A DNA stretch of 64,000 nt from Methanofollis sp. UBA420 (GCF_002498315.1 NZ_DAGX01000002.1:624067-688066); one strand, 5' to 3'. Counted from the stretch's first letter, positions 25,488 to 34,971 are shown. Notes: a model not told the origin generated them from the sequence alone. Translations and numbers: made by a program.

Positions 25488-28148
25488 ATGAGTAACAAAG
25501 AAATGTATATGGGGCGCGAACCGCCGGTAAAAAAGGTCCTCTTCTGGTGCGACCGCTGCAATGTCCCCCTGATCGGACAGAAGTGCGGGTGCGGGGCCGA
25601 AGGGAAAAAAATCTCTCTCCTCCAACCCTATGAGGTGCGCCCCGCGCTGAAAGGGGACATGGACCTCATCACCAGGCTCGTGCACGAACAGTTCGGCACC
25701 GTCCCCCTTCCCCGGATCATGCTCCTGAACAAGACCGGCGGGGTCGACCGCGCCGACCTCGTCATCGCGCATGGCGGGCGCTTCGGCTGGCTCACCTTCG
25801 ACCCCGTGAACCGGCGGTTCAATTTTGACATCGCCCCCGAGGCACTCCCGTACATCCTCGACCATGCAAGCAAAGGGATCGTCGACCTCGATAGCGTCGC
25901 GGCTCCCGGCGAAGTCAGGGGACGGATCGGCGGCAAGAAGTTCACCCTCACCGCCAATGTCCCCGAAGGGACGGTGATCGTGAAGTACAGGAACAGGTAC
26001 GGCACCGGCACCGTGAAGGAGGGACAGATCAGGGTGAAGGAAGTCGTGACGGTGGAGACACGCAGGCCTGCAAACCCCGACTGGAACGTCGCGATCAGGA
26101 AGAACCAGACCCAGCTCAAGAACCTCGAACAGGAAGCCATCCGCACCATCCGCAGGCACATGAACGACCGCCCGACAGCGAACGTCTCGTTCTCCGGCGG
26201 CAAGGACAGCACGGCGGTCCTCCACCTCGCACGCAAGGCAGGGATCGAGAAGGCGTTCTTCATCGACACCGGCATCGAGATCAGGGAGACCATCGACTTT
26301 GTCGCCTCCCGACCCGGCGTCGAGATCATCGAGAAGGGCGGCGACTTCTGGCAGGCGGTGGAAAAGGCCGGGCCACCCGGCAAGGACAACCGCTGGTGCT
26401 GCAAACTCCTGAAACTCCAGCCTCTCAAACTCTACCTCGCCGGGGTCGGCCCCTGCGTCACCGTGCAGGGCAACCGCTGGTACGAGTCCTGGAACCGTGC
26501 GAGCCTTGAAGAAACGAGCCAGAACCCGGCAAACCCCCTGCAGTTGAACGTCTCCCCGATCCGGGCCTGGCGGGCGCTCGAAGTCTTCCTCTACCTCTGG
26601 TGGCAGAAGGTGGAGATCAACCCCCTCTATGATATGGGGCTCGAACGCATCGGGTGCTTCCTCTGCCCCTCGATGCTGGAGAGCGAATACGAGTTGCTGA
26701 GGGAGACGCACCCGGACATGGTTGCGCGCTGGGACGCCTTCCTCGAAAAATGGGCCGAAAGAAAGGGGCTTCCCGACGAGTACTGCCGGTGGGGCCTCTG
26801 GCGGTGGCGCGCCCTGCCCCCGAAGATGCGGGAGGTCTGCAGGGACAGGGGGATCGCCTTCAACGACGACTACAGTGTGCGTGCAACAAAAGAGAAGGTC
26901 GTGCGGCCTGCCGAAGCCCCCCCGCGTGAAGCAGCGCCCGGCCCCGAGATCGAAGAGGCGGGATTCCCGGTGGAGAGGATCCGCCGGGACTTCCCGATCC
27001 TCGGGGACATCGTGTACCTCGACAACGCGGCGACAAGTTTCTCGCCCGAGGTAGTGGTCGAGGCGATGGTCGAGTTCGAGCACAGGTACCGCGCCAATGT
27101 CGGCCGGGGCGTGCACCGTCTCACCCAGATCGCATCGCAGCGGTACTGGCACGCCCATGAGAAGGTGGCCGCCTTCATCGGCGGGAAGGACGGCGTCACC
27201 GTCTTCACGAAGAACACCACCGAGGCGGTCAACATGGTGGCGCAGGGCCTCTCATGGAAGCCCGGCGACCGCGTCGTCACGACGATCCTGGAGCACCACT
27301 CCAACCTCCTGCCCTGGACGCACCTGAAAAAGCAGGGCGTCGAGGTCGTGGTCATACCGATCAGGCCCGACTCCTCCCTCGACCTCGACGCCTTCAGGGA
27401 GGCGGTCGAGGCCGCGCCTCCGCGCCTCGTCGCCGTCACCCATGCCTCGAATGTCCTCGGCACGGTCACGCCGGTGGAGGAGATCGCCAGGATCTGCCAT
27501 GAGCACGGCTCGCTCCTCCTGGTGGACGGGGCGCAGAGCGTCCCGCACATGCCGGTCGACGTCGCCCGTATCGGCTGCGACTTCTTCTGCTTCTCGGGCC
27601 ACAAGATGCTCGGGCCGACCGGGACCGGCGTCCTCTGGATGAAGGAGCCCATCCTCGAACCGACGGTCTTCGGCGGCGGCATGGTCGAGGCGGTCACCGC
27701 CGACGGCTTCACCCCGGCGGCAGGCTACCAGCAGTACGAGGCCGGGACGCCGAATATCGGCGGCGGCATCGGGCTCGGCGCGGCGGTCGGGTACCTGGAA
27801 AAGATCGGGATGGAGGAGGTCAGGCAGTACGAGGAGGACCTCACCACCCGCCTCATCGACGGGCTGAAGGGCATCGAAGGGGTGCACGTCTACGCGGCCG
27901 AAGACCCGGAGGCCCGCATCGGGGTGGTCTCCTTCACCATCGACGGCCTGCACCCGCACGAGGTCGCGCAGCAGCTCGACGAGGGCGCGGAGATCATGGT
28001 GCGGTCGGGGCACCACTGCTGCATGCCCCTCATGGAGCACCTCGGCCTCCCGGAGGGGACGGTGCGGGCGAGCCTCGCCCTGTACACCACCAGGCAGGAG
28101 GTGGACCTCCTCGTCGCAAGCGTGGCGGAGATCTGCCGCGGCCTCTGA
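25488..28148 (+). CDS. Zn-ribbon/PAPS-reductase-family/cysteine desulfurase (SufS-like) fusion
   Basis: About 886 residues. The N-terminal zinc ribbon has Cys21, Cys24, Cys33 and Cys35 (WCDRCNVPLIGQKCGCG). A PUA-like segment (about 45-190) is followed by an adenine-nucleotide alpha hydrolase/PAPS-reductase domain with SGGKDS at 236-241 and RWCCKLLK. Extra Cys residues (GCFLCPSM) may bind a metal. From about 493 a class V aminotransferase of the SufS/CsdA type follows: YLDNAATSF, pyridoxal Lys706 in SGHKMLGPTG, catalytic cysteine C844 or C845 in GHHCCMP. It probably releases sulfur from cysteine and delivers it to an activated substrate. Alternative starts are ATGs at 25503 and 25509; none has a clear SD. 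This fusion is known in methanogens, but its substrate is not established to my knowledge. Confidence 0.85.
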   Translation: MSNKEMYMGREPPVKKVLFWCDRCNVPLIGQKCGCGAEGKKISLLQPYEVRPALKGDMDLITRLVHEQFGTVPLPRIMLLNKTGGVDRADLVIAHGGRFGWLTFDPVNRRFNFDIAPEALPYILDHASKGIVDLDSVAAPGEVRGRIGGKKFTLTANVPEGTVIVKYRNRYGTGTVKEGQIRVKEVVTVETRRPANPDWNVAIRKNQTQLKNLEQEAIRTIRRHMNDRPTANVSFSGGKDSTAVLHLARKAGIEKAFFIDTGIEIRETIDFVASRPGVEIIEKGGDFWQAVEKAGPPGKDNRWCCKLLKLQPLKLYLAGVGPCVTVQGNRWYESWNRASLEETSQNPANPLQLNVSPIRAWRALEVFLYLWWQKVEINPLYDMGLERIGCFLCPSMLESEYELLRETHPDMVARWDAFLEKWAERKGLPDEYCRWGLWRWRALPPKMREVCRDRGIAFNDDYSVRATKEKVVRPAEAPPREAAPGPEIEEAGFPVERIRRDFPILGDIVYLDNAATSFSPEVVVEAMVEFEHRYRANVGRGVHRLTQIASQRYWHAHEKVAAFIGGKDGVTVFTKNTTEAVNMVAQGLSWKPGDRVVTTILEHHSNLLPWTHLKKQGVEVVVIPIRPDSSLDLDAFREAVEAAPPRLVAVTHASNVLGTVTPVEEIARICHEHGSLLLVDGAQSVPHMPVDVARIGCDFFCFSGHKMLGPTGTGVLWMKEPILEPTVFGGGMVEAVTADGFTPAAGYQQYEAGTPNIGGGIGLGAAVGYLEKIGMEEVRQYEEDLTTRLIDGLKGIEGVHVYAAEDPEARIGVVSFTIDGLHPHEVAQQLDEGAEIMVRSGHHCCMPLMEHLGLPEGTVRASLALYTTRQEVDLLVASVAEICRGL

Positions 28149-28157
28149 ATAATATTC

Positions 28158-28163
28158 TTTTTT
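28158..28163 (+). terminator. Oligo-T terminator after the desulfurase fusion
   Basis: Six T residues ten bases after the stop. Confidence 0.4.
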
Positions 28164-28252
28164 GGCGGAGCAGAGAAAAACCTCATATGAGGGGTGAGGA
28201 TCCGCTTTTCTTCCCGGTAGTTCCAAGGAGCTATTTCGAAGATTGTCATACA

Positions 28253-28297
28253 CCTCCCTATCCTAAGTGCGGGGGGTCTGGGGGGCGGCAGCCCCCC
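28253..28297. repeat. Intergenic GC-rich repeat with hairpin
   Basis: CCCTATCCTAAGTGCGGGG followed by a GGGGGG/CCCCCC hairpin. The CCCTATCCT core followed by a G-tract and hairpin recurs at about 48207-48245 and 48460-48540. The remaining 125 bases before the next gene show nothing else. Confidence 0.5.
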
Positions 28298-28422
28298 GGA
28301 AGAGACACCGATACACAGGCACCTCAGACAGGAGTATTACAGAGCACTTTTTCTCTACCCTCAGGACTTCCCATACCCCCCAGGACAGAGGTATCTTCTC
28401 CCCCGCGGACAGAAGCGGTGCC

Positions 28423-29292
28423 GTGCAGATCGCGATCCTCGGGGCTGAGTCGCTCGGCGCACGGTCGATGGCGACGGTCGTCCGGACCGCCGACCGGACG
28501 GTGCTCATCGACCCCGGCGTCGCCCTCGCCCCGAAACGCTCGGGCTTCCCGCCCCACCCCGGGGAGGTGGAGGCGGCCGACAGGGTGAGGGAGGCGGTGC
28601 TCGGGTGGCTGCCGCGGGCGACCGACGTCGTCGTCACCCACTTCCACGGCGACCACATGCCCCTTGCAGACGCCGACCCGTACCAGGTCTCCCTCTCGGC
28701 ATTCGTACCGCCGCGGGGGTGCCGGGTCTGGGTGCCGGGCGAGGAGGGCCATTCGGGACAGGCGCGGGCGCGGCGCCGGGCCCTCGGGCAGGCCCTCGGG
28801 CAGGCCCTCGGGCAGGCCCTCGGGCAGGCCCTCGGCCGTCCCCTCCCCTCAGCCGAGGGGAAGGACGACGGCGTCGTCGCCTGCGCCGGCCCCTTCCCGC
28901 ATGGCGGGGGGATCGGGGCGGTGATGATCGTCGCGGTCAGGGAGGGGAACGCCTGTTTCGTCCATGCCTCCGACACCCAGCTCCTCTCCCCCGAAGCGGT
29001 CGGGACAGTCCTCCGGTGGCGGCCGTCCGTCGTCTACACCTCTGGCCCGGCCCTGTACCTCCCCGAGATCACCTGGGAAGAGGTCGACCTCGCCCGCGCC
29101 CATGCCGCCCGCATCGCCGCGGCGACCGACACACTCGTCATCGACCACCACCCCCTCAGGGGGGAGGGCGGCATCCGGTGGGTCGAAGACGCCGGCGGGA
29201 TATCGGCCGCCGCATTCATGGGCGTCAGCCCCACCCCCTTCGAGGCGCGGCGCCGGGACCTCTGGGGACGACCGCCCGCAGGTATTTATTGA
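28423..29292 (+). CDS. MBL-fold hydrolase-like protein (UPF0282-like)
   Basis: 289 residues from GTG; upstream codons come from repeat DNA and do not fit the fold. The start QIAILGAESLGARSMATVV and TVLIDPGVALAPKRSGFPPHP match the archaeal UPF0282 metallo-beta-lactamase group. The metal motif is THFHGDHMP (HxHxDH), with later ASDTQLL and DTLVIDHHPLR ligands. The reaction is unknown. An in-frame run of ALGQ repeats (residues about 120-138) interrupts the helix between HSGQARARRR and the next strand. The gene is monocistronic or leads into the Nudix gene 31 bp later. Confidence 0.82.
   Translation: MQIAILGAESLGARSMATVVRTADRTVLIDPGVALAPKRSGFPPHPGEVEAADRVREAVLGWLPRATDVVVTHFHGDHMPLADADPYQVSLSAFVPPRGCRVWVPGEEGHSGQARARRRALGQALGQALGQALGQALGRPLPSAEGKDDGVVACAGPFPHGGGIGAVMIVAVREGNACFVHASDTQLLSPEAVGTVLRWRPSVVYTSGPALYLPEITWEEVDLARAHAARIAAATDTLVIDHHPLRGEGGIRWVEDAGGISAAAFMGVSPTPFEARRRDLWGRPPAGIY
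28780..28835 (+). repeat. In-frame 12-bp tandem repeat (ALGQ)
   Basis: GCCCTCGGGCAG is repeated four times exactly at 28780-28827 plus eight bases of a fifth copy. The units encode Ala-Leu-Gly-Gln, so copy-number change by slippage would keep the frame. Confidence 0.9.
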
Positions 29293-29323
29293 TCCCGGTG
29301 GATATCACGCCGGGGAGGGCATC

Positions 29324-29722
29324 ATGACGGAAGGCGAGTTGCCGACCTTTGTACGGGCGATCATCACCGACGAGGAGGGGAGGGTCCTCCTTCTCAGGCG
29401 TGCAGAAGGGTTGAAAAAATATTCCGGTCTCTGGGAACTCCCCGGAGGCTGGGTGAGGCCGGGGGAATCTCTTCCCGCGTGCCTTGAGCGCACGGTCTTC
29501 GAGGAGACCGGGCTGACCCTTGATGTCTGCGGGTGCAGCGGGTCCTGCGAGTCGGCCTGGGAGGGAAAGACAGAGGTCCACCAGATCTGGGTGGCGCACC
29601 CGCAAAGAAAGGAGATCCGCCTCGCACCCGGACACACGTCATCGACCTGGGCGGGCCGCGACGAGATCGAAATGTTCCGGGCGGTCCCCTGGCTGACAGA
29701 TGCGGTCAGGCAGGTCTTCTGA
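29324..29722 (+). CDS. Nudix hydrolase
   Basis: 132 residues with the Nudix box in GGWVRPGESLPACLERTVFEETGL. All consensus positions fit except that the usual RE pair reads RT, while the metal-binding EE is intact. The N-terminal strands VRAIITDEEGRVLLLRRAEG and LWELPGGW are typical. It hydrolyses a nucleoside-diphosphate-linked substrate of unknown identity. The ATG lies 31 bp after the MBL-fold gene. The 3' end is four bases from the convergent DJ-1 gene. Confidence 0.88.
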   Translation: MTEGELPTFVRAIITDEEGRVLLLRRAEGLKKYSGLWELPGGWVRPGESLPACLERTVFEETGLTLDVCGCSGSCESAWEGKTEVHQIWVAHPQRKEIRLAPGHTSSTWAGRDEIEMFRAVPWLTDAVRQVF

Positions 29723-29725
29723 CCA

Positions 29726-30235
29726 TCATTTCACTTTTTTCAGCGACTCCCTGACAAATACCGGGATGTCGGCCGGTTGCCTGCTGGTGACGAGGTTTCC
29801 GTCCACGACGACCTCGGCGTCGACATAGTCGGCCCCCGCGTTCCGCAGGTCCTGCACGATCGACCTCCAGCCGGTGACCCGCCTGCCTTCGAGCACCTGC
29901 GCCGAGATCAGGAGTTGCGGCCCGTGGCAGATGGCAAAGACCGGCTTTCCACTCTCCACGAAAGACCGCACGAACTCCACGGCATGAGCGTCGCCCCTCA
30001 GGATGTCGGGGGAGAATCCGCCGGGGATGAGGAGGGCGTCGAAGTCGTCGGGCGTCGCGTTCCTGACGGCCCCGTCGACCTGCACCTGTGTCCCTTCTCT
30101 CTTGCCGGCGACGGTGGCCCCGGCCTTCAGCCCGAGTCGAACGACCTCATGGCCTGCCTCTTCGAATGCCTGCACAGGCTTTGTGTACTCAGAGTCTTCG
30201 AACATGTCCGTGATCAGGACAGCAATACGGCTCAT
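29726..30235 (-). CDS. DJ-1/PfpI family protein
   Basis: 169 residues. The nucleophile elbow is AICHGPQLL with Cys103. The acidic partner lies in DMFEDSEYTKP and the fold marker is LLIPGGFSPDILRG. The family includes intracellular protease-like, chaperone and deglycase-like proteins, so the reaction is not assigned. The start is the ATG before SRIAVLITDMFED; longer readings upstream do not fit the family. It is divergent from the P-type ATPase by 78 bp. Confidence 0.9.
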   Translation of the reverse strand: MSRIAVLITDMFEDSEYTKPVQAFEEAGHEVVRLGLKAGATVAGKREGTQVQVDGAVRNATPDDFDALLIPGGFSPDILRGDAHAVEFVRSFVESGKPVFAICHGPQLLISAQVLEGRRVTGWRSIVQDLRNAGADYVDAEVVVDGNLVTSRQPADIPVFVRESLKKVK

Positions 30236-30313
30236 GGTGATCTCCTGCCCGGCGCAGTGCCGGACAGGCGAAGATAGGAGAGGTGATATATAACACATTG
30301 TCGAGGGGAGGGC

Positions 30314-32761
30314 ATGGGCAGGAGGGAGGCCGGCGACATTTCTGGGGACGAGGCACAATCGGCATCGGTGGAGGAACTCCAGAAACGTCTGTCGACCGGG
30401 CCTGAGGGTCTCACGACGGAGGAGGCAACGCGGCGCCTCGAACTCGCCGGCTATAACGAGATCCCCGAGCGTGAGGTCGGGCCTCTCCGCCGTTTCCTCG
30501 CCTATTTCTGGGGTCCGATCCCCTGGATGATCGAGGCCGCCATCGTCCTCTCCGCGGTGCTGGGCCGTCTGGAAGACCTCTTCATCATCCTGGTCCTCCT
30601 CCTCGTCAATGCGGGGATCGGTTTCTGGCAGGAGGACAGGGCCGACAACGCCATCAAACTTCTCAGGCAGAAACTCGCTCTGCAGGCGCGGGTGCTCAGG
30701 GACGGCGACTGGAGAATCGTGCCTGCCCGGGAACTCGTCCCCGGCGACATGATACGGCTCAGACTCGGCGACATCGTCCCGGCAGATGCGAAGATCGCCG
30801 GCGAGGGATACCTTGTCATCGATGAATCGGCACTGACCGGTGAGTCGCTGCCGGTCACAAAAAAGGCCGGCGAGATCGCGTATGCAGGGACCGTGATCAG
30901 GCAGGGGGAGACCGAAGGTCTGGTCTTTGCCACCGGCATGAAGAGTTTCTTCGGTCGGACGACAGGCCTCGTCGGAGAGGCAACGACTCCAAGCCACTTC
31001 CAGAAGGCGGTGATCAAGATCGGGGACTACCTCATCGCCCTGGCCGTTGCCCTGGCCGCCGTGATCATCATCGTCGCCCTCTTCCGTCATGAGAGTCTTG
31101 CCGAGACTCTCCAGTTCGCCCTTGTGCTGACGGTGGCGGCGATCCCGGCGGCTCTTCCCGCCGTCCTGACGACCACCCTTGCGGTCGGGGCCATGGCGCT
31201 CGCCCGACGTGAGGCGATCGTGAGCAGACTTGTCTCCATCGAGGAGATGGCCGGCGTGGACGTGCTCTGTGTCGACAAGACCGGGACCCTCACCAGGAAC
31301 GAACTGACGGTCGCGGAAGTGGCGGGTTTTGACGGTTTCTCAGAAGAGGAGGTGCTCCTCCTCGCCCGCCTGACCTCGCGTGAGGAGGACAACGACCCCA
31401 TAGACAATGCGGTGATCGCGCGGTTTCGAGACGTTCCCGGCATCGGGAAGGAGGCAGCGGCCATCAGGGTGACGGAATACACTCCTTTCAATCCGGTCGA
31501 CAAGCGCGCGATGGCAACACTGGAGACAGAGAACGGGACCCGCTTTATGGCGGCAAAGGGTGCTCCCCAGGCAATTTTCGCTCTCACCAGCGGCGAGGGC
31601 GGCGATGTGGAGGGCCGTGTCGCCGCCTTTGCCGGGCGTGGCTACCGGACCCTCGGCGTGGCGCGGGCCGATGCTACAGGGGTGTGGCGGTATGCTGGCC
31701 TGATCGCCCTGTACGACCCGCCGCGGGATGACTCCGCAGAGACGATCAGGAGGGCGAGGGCAATGGGCCTGAGTATCAAACTCCTCACCGGCGATCACAT
31801 TGCCATCGCCCGGGAGATCGCAGCGAAACTAAACCTCGGTGCCAGGATCGTCGGGGCATCGTCCCTCACACAGGTTTCGGAAAAGGAACGCAGCCAGGTC
31901 ATCGAAGACTCGGACGGTTTCGCCGGGGTGTACCCCGAACACAAGTACGAGATCGTCGCCGCACTCCAGGAGGCCGGGCATATTGTGGGGATGACGGGAG
32001 ACGGGGTGAACGACGCTCCTGCCCTGAAAAAGGCCGACGCGGGGATCGCGGTCGCCGGCGCCACCGACGCGGCGAAGTCCGCGGCCGACATCGTCCTGAC
32101 GCTGCCGGGGATATCGGTCATCATCGATGCTGTCACCGAGAGCAGGAAGACGTTTCAGAGGATGTCGAACTATGCCATCTACCGGATCGCCGAGACGATC
32201 AGGGTTGTCTTCTTCATCACGGCGTCGATCATCGCCTTCAACTTTTATCCGGTGACCGCTCTGATGATCGTCCTTCTCGCCCTCCTGAACGACTTCGCCA
32301 TCATGACGATCGCCTTCGACCGGGTCGTCGTGCCCGCCGGGCCGGTCAGGTGGGACATGAGGTTGCTCCTTGGCATCTCAACGATTCTCGGGATATATGG
32401 CGTCTTCGAGTCATTCGGCCTCCTCTACCTCGGAAAGGAGGTGCTGATGCTCGACCCCGATGTCCTCAGGTCGTTTATCTATCTGAAGCTCTCGGTCGCG
32501 GGTCACCTCGCCGTCTTCGCCGCACGGACGCGGGGGCCTTTCTGGTCGGTGCCGCCGGCGGCACCGCTCTTCCTGGCTGTCGTCGCCACGCAAGGAGTCG
32601 CGACGCTCCTCACTGTCTACGGCATCCTCCTTCCGGCAATGGGGTGGGGCCTTGCCGCCATCGTCTGGGGCTACGCCCTTGCCGGTTTTCTCCTCCTTGA
32701 CGTCATCAAGCTCGGCGCCTACAGACTGCTCGAACATACCGGGATCGTTTTCAGTCGATGA
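30314..32761 (+). CDS. P-type ATPase, plasma-membrane H+-ATPase type (IIIA)
   Basis: 815 residues. The N-terminal cation-ATPase domain (GLTTEEATRRLELAGYNEIPE), the actuator TGES loop in DESALTGESLPVTKKA, the phosphorylated Asp321 in CVDKTGTLTRNE, the nucleotide domain (PFNPVDKRAMATLE) and the hinge MTGDGVNDAPALKKADAGIAV are all present. About ten transmembrane helices are predicted. The short length, DPPRDDSAETIRRA and the absence of heavy-metal or Ca2+ signatures (M4 reads PAALPAVLTTTL) place it with H+-exporting type III pumps known in methanogens. It probably pumps protons out at low pH or energy demand. Confidence 0.9.
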   Translation: MGRREAGDISGDEAQSASVEELQKRLSTGPEGLTTEEATRRLELAGYNEIPEREVGPLRRFLAYFWGPIPWMIEAAIVLSAVLGRLEDLFIILVLLLVNAGIGFWQEDRADNAIKLLRQKLALQARVLRDGDWRIVPARELVPGDMIRLRLGDIVPADAKIAGEGYLVIDESALTGESLPVTKKAGEIAYAGTVIRQGETEGLVFATGMKSFFGRTTGLVGEATTPSHFQKAVIKIGDYLIALAVALAAVIIIVALFRHESLAETLQFALVLTVAAIPAALPAVLTTTLAVGAMALARREAIVSRLVSIEEMAGVDVLCVDKTGTLTRNELTVAEVAGFDGFSEEEVLLLARLTSREEDNDPIDNAVIARFRDVPGIGKEAAAIRVTEYTPFNPVDKRAMATLETENGTRFMAAKGAPQAIFALTSGEGGDVEGRVAAFAGRGYRTLGVARADATGVWRYAGLIALYDPPRDDSAETIRRARAMGLSIKLLTGDHIAIAREIAAKLNLGARIVGASSLTQVSEKERSQVIEDSDGFAGVYPEHKYEIVAALQEAGHIVGMTGDGVNDAPALKKADAGIAVAGATDAAKSAADIVLTLPGISVIIDAVTESRKTFQRMSNYAIYRIAETIRVVFFITASIIAFNFYPVTALMIVLLALLNDFAIMTIAFDRVVVPAGPVRWDMRLLLGISTILGIYGVFESFGLLYLGKEVLMLDPDVLRSFIYLKLSVAGHLAVFAARTRGPFWSVPPAAPLFLAVVATQGVATLLTVYGILLPAMGWGLAAIVWGYALAGFLLLDVIKLGAYRLLEHTGIVFSR

Positions 32762-32911
32762 GGTCAGCAGATATAGCAACATATGGTTTATGAGTGGGTC
32801 GGGGCCGATCCCCGGACACCGTAACGCGGTCAGGAGAAGGAGATCAAAAGAGAATAGGAAGAAATAATCTGGTTATAGGGCGTCCCCGTCAGAGACAGGG
32901 ACACACAGAAA

Positions 32912-33841
32912 TTAATCCCGCCCCCCGTCATGCGAGAGCGGGAAGTACTGCCGATACACGGCCTGCCTCTCGTCGAGGTCGGTATGCAGGTAGATCTCGG
33001 TCGTCTTGATGGAGGCATGGCCGAGGTTCTCCTGGACGACGCGGAGGTTCTTCGAGCGCCGGTAGAGTTCAGAGGCATAGGAGTGCCGGATCTTGTGCGG
33101 CGTGATGCCGGGAGGAGCGCACTCTTCGAAGATATACTGGACGGTGCGGGGCGTGATATGGTGGCCGTTCTGGCCCACAAAGAGCGGCCCCACAATTTTA
33201 TTCCCGATATAATCCTCCACCTCCGCGAGAGTGCCCTCGTCAACAAAGACGGTCCGGATTTTTCCTCCTTTTCCAAGGATCCGGATCGTGCCCTCGTCGA
33301 AGTCGATGTCGCCGACATCGATGGCGCAAAGTTCGGAGACACGGACGCCGGTGGCGTAGATCAGGCGGATGATCAGGCGGTCGCGCGGTTTTTCGATGGA
33401 CTTCAGCAGGCGCATCACCTGGTTGTGCTTCAGGTATTTCATCTCCTGCTCTTTTATGCGGGGCCGGGCCATTCCCGGCATGGGATTGACGGTCACGGCT
33501 TCCTGCGTGAAGAGGTACAGATAGAATGAGGAGAGCGCGGAGACGAACTGGCGGACGGACGTCGGCTTATACGCCTGCACAGACGTCAGGAAAGAAAGGA
33601 AGTCGGTGACCATGGCCCGGGACACTTCCACCCCGGTGTCGAGGTGCGGCGCCTCAGAAGAAAGCCATGCGGTTCTGAGAGCATCCGCGTCGCCACAGTC
33701 GCCCCGCCGCCTGAGCCAGACATAGTGGGAGAATTTTTTCAGGACCCTGGCATACCCGTCAAGCGTATTCTTCGAGTAATTTCGCATTCTGAGGTAGTCC
33801 ATGAAGGCGTCGATCCACTCGGAAAAATCTCCGTCTGCCAT
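32912..33841 (-). CDS. xerA: Tyrosine recombinase XerA-like
   Basis: 309 residues. The N-terminal SAM-like core-binding domain spans about 7-115 and the catalytic domain about 130-300. The catalytic set is complete: Arg167 (ATGVRVSEL), Lys191/Lys194 beta-hairpin, His249-x-x-Arg252 (HKIRHSYASEL), His275 (LGHASIKTT) and nucleophile Tyr284 (EIYLHTD). The family resolves chromosome dimers at dif in archaea; integrase-like alternatives exist, but the size and lack of phage genes favour XerA. It is monocistronic, with a large gene-poor region upstream. Confidence 0.88.
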   Translation of the reverse strand: MADGDFSEWIDAFMDYLRMRNYSKNTLDGYARVLKKFSHYVWLRRRGDCGDADALRTAWLSSEAPHLDTGVEVSRAMVTDFLSFLTSVQAYKPTSVRQFVSALSSFYLYLFTQEAVTVNPMPGMARPRIKEQEMKYLKHNQVMRLLKSIEKPRDRLIIRLIYATGVRVSELCAIDVGDIDFDEGTIRILGKGGKIRTVFVDEGTLAEVEDYIGNKIVGPLFVGQNGHHITPRTVQYIFEECAPPGITPHKIRHSYASELYRRSKNLRVVQENLGHASIKTTEIYLHTDLDERQAVYRQYFPLSHDGGRD

Positions 33842-33861
33842 TGATTATTCTTTCATATCTC

Positions 33862-33896
33862 GGATATAATAACTTTTTCGCATAATCACCATTATG
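33862..33896 (-). promoter_or_regulatory. Promoter region of xerA with inverted repeats
   Basis: On the minus strand AAAAAGTTATTATATCC (33862-33878) is BRE/TATA-like and centred about 27 bases before the ATG, implying a leaderless mRNA. Just upstream is CATAAT-CACC-ATTATG (33881-33896), and downstream lies ATATC-TCG-GATAT. Either may be an operator. Confidence 0.5.
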
Positions 33897-34944
33897 TGAA
33901 ACGCGTGATCGAGGAGAGACGCCTCCCCGCAGACCCCATGACCCGTCGACTACAGGAGTGCCCGGCACCACGGCGACCGGGGGGACAGACCGACACCGTG
34001 CGCGAAAAAATAGTCACATGACCCGGAAAACGAGGCGGCCCACGAAAATGCATACAGGGAGATTTTCAGGGAAAACAGGATGGATGATACCTCCCCCCGA
34101 CAGAGAGGCCGCCAGGCCGCCGGGAAAAACAGAGGAGATCGCCCGGATTGCAAGGGCATCATGACAGGAGAAAGCGGGAGAACCATAAAGAAGTGGGGCC
34201 ATGCCCCCGACAGATCGTCAAAGGTCGGGGCGACGGGTCGCGGAGAAAGTGTCGGGACCACGGAGAGAAAGCCCGGCCAGGAGAGACACCCACAGAGATG
34301 GAGAGAGTGAGGGGCGGTTCCCCCCACATTCCCGTCAGGCGGGACGAGAAATGCATGATCAGATTGTGCTCCACCACATTCACAAGGTTTGAGGATGCCG
34401 GGATACCAAAAGGCGGATTGGAACCCCTTGCATGAACATCAGGGGGCCACAAGATAAAGGGGGGCCGTGCGGGGAGAAAGTGAAGGCCGCACGGATCAGA
34501 CAGACGAACACTGGCACCGGACGGCACAGATACACAGGAAAGCGCCGCAAAACCGTCATGTACGTGGAGGAGAGATCCATTCCCGCCACCTGCCCCGGGG
34601 CCAAGCCCCGCACAGAGAGAGAGAACAGATACCTTTTGAGAGAGTGAAGCCTCCCCCCGGGGGCCGTCATCAGACGGAAATATCGGTCGCACGCTCACGG
34701 CGAGACAGAACGCCCGAATAGAGAAAGACGCAAATCCTTTCGGCCGTACGCCACCAGGCCCCGACACAGGGATCAGAGTGAGACGGCAACCTTCCCCGTC
34801 ACGATCTCTGATCTGTCTTCCCCGGCCCCGGCCGAATAGAATGTGACAGGAGAGAATCGGGAAGATGGAAACTCGAGGATTTTCCTGTTCAGACACATTT
34901 TTGATGTGCTATGAACCGGGGGGGCGAGCACCACGCGAGCATGA

Positions 34945-34971
34945 GAAAGCCGGGGGCTTTCAAGGACCGTG
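34945..34971. repeat. Dispersed hairpin element
   Basis: GCGAGC followed by GAAAGCC-GGG-GGCTTTC, a 7-bp stem with a 3-nt loop. It resembles the reverse complement of the element at 48350-48396. Confidence 0.55.

Noticed and set aside
25206..27158. 650-residue minus-strand open frame
   Set aside because: Antisense to the desulfurase fusion and no recognised domains.
33842..33900. Possible dif site upstream of xerA (ATATC-TCG-GATAT and CATAAT-CACC-ATTATG)
   Set aside because: The arms are short and coincide with the BRE/TATA element of xerA, so a promoter reading is enough; no match to a 28-bp dif layout could be made by eye.
34159..34896. 245-residue minus-strand open frame in the gene-poor region
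   Set aside because: Low-complexity Pro/Ser/Arg/Gly composition, no helix or strand pattern, no SD or TATA element in the right place; probably a product of the purine skew.
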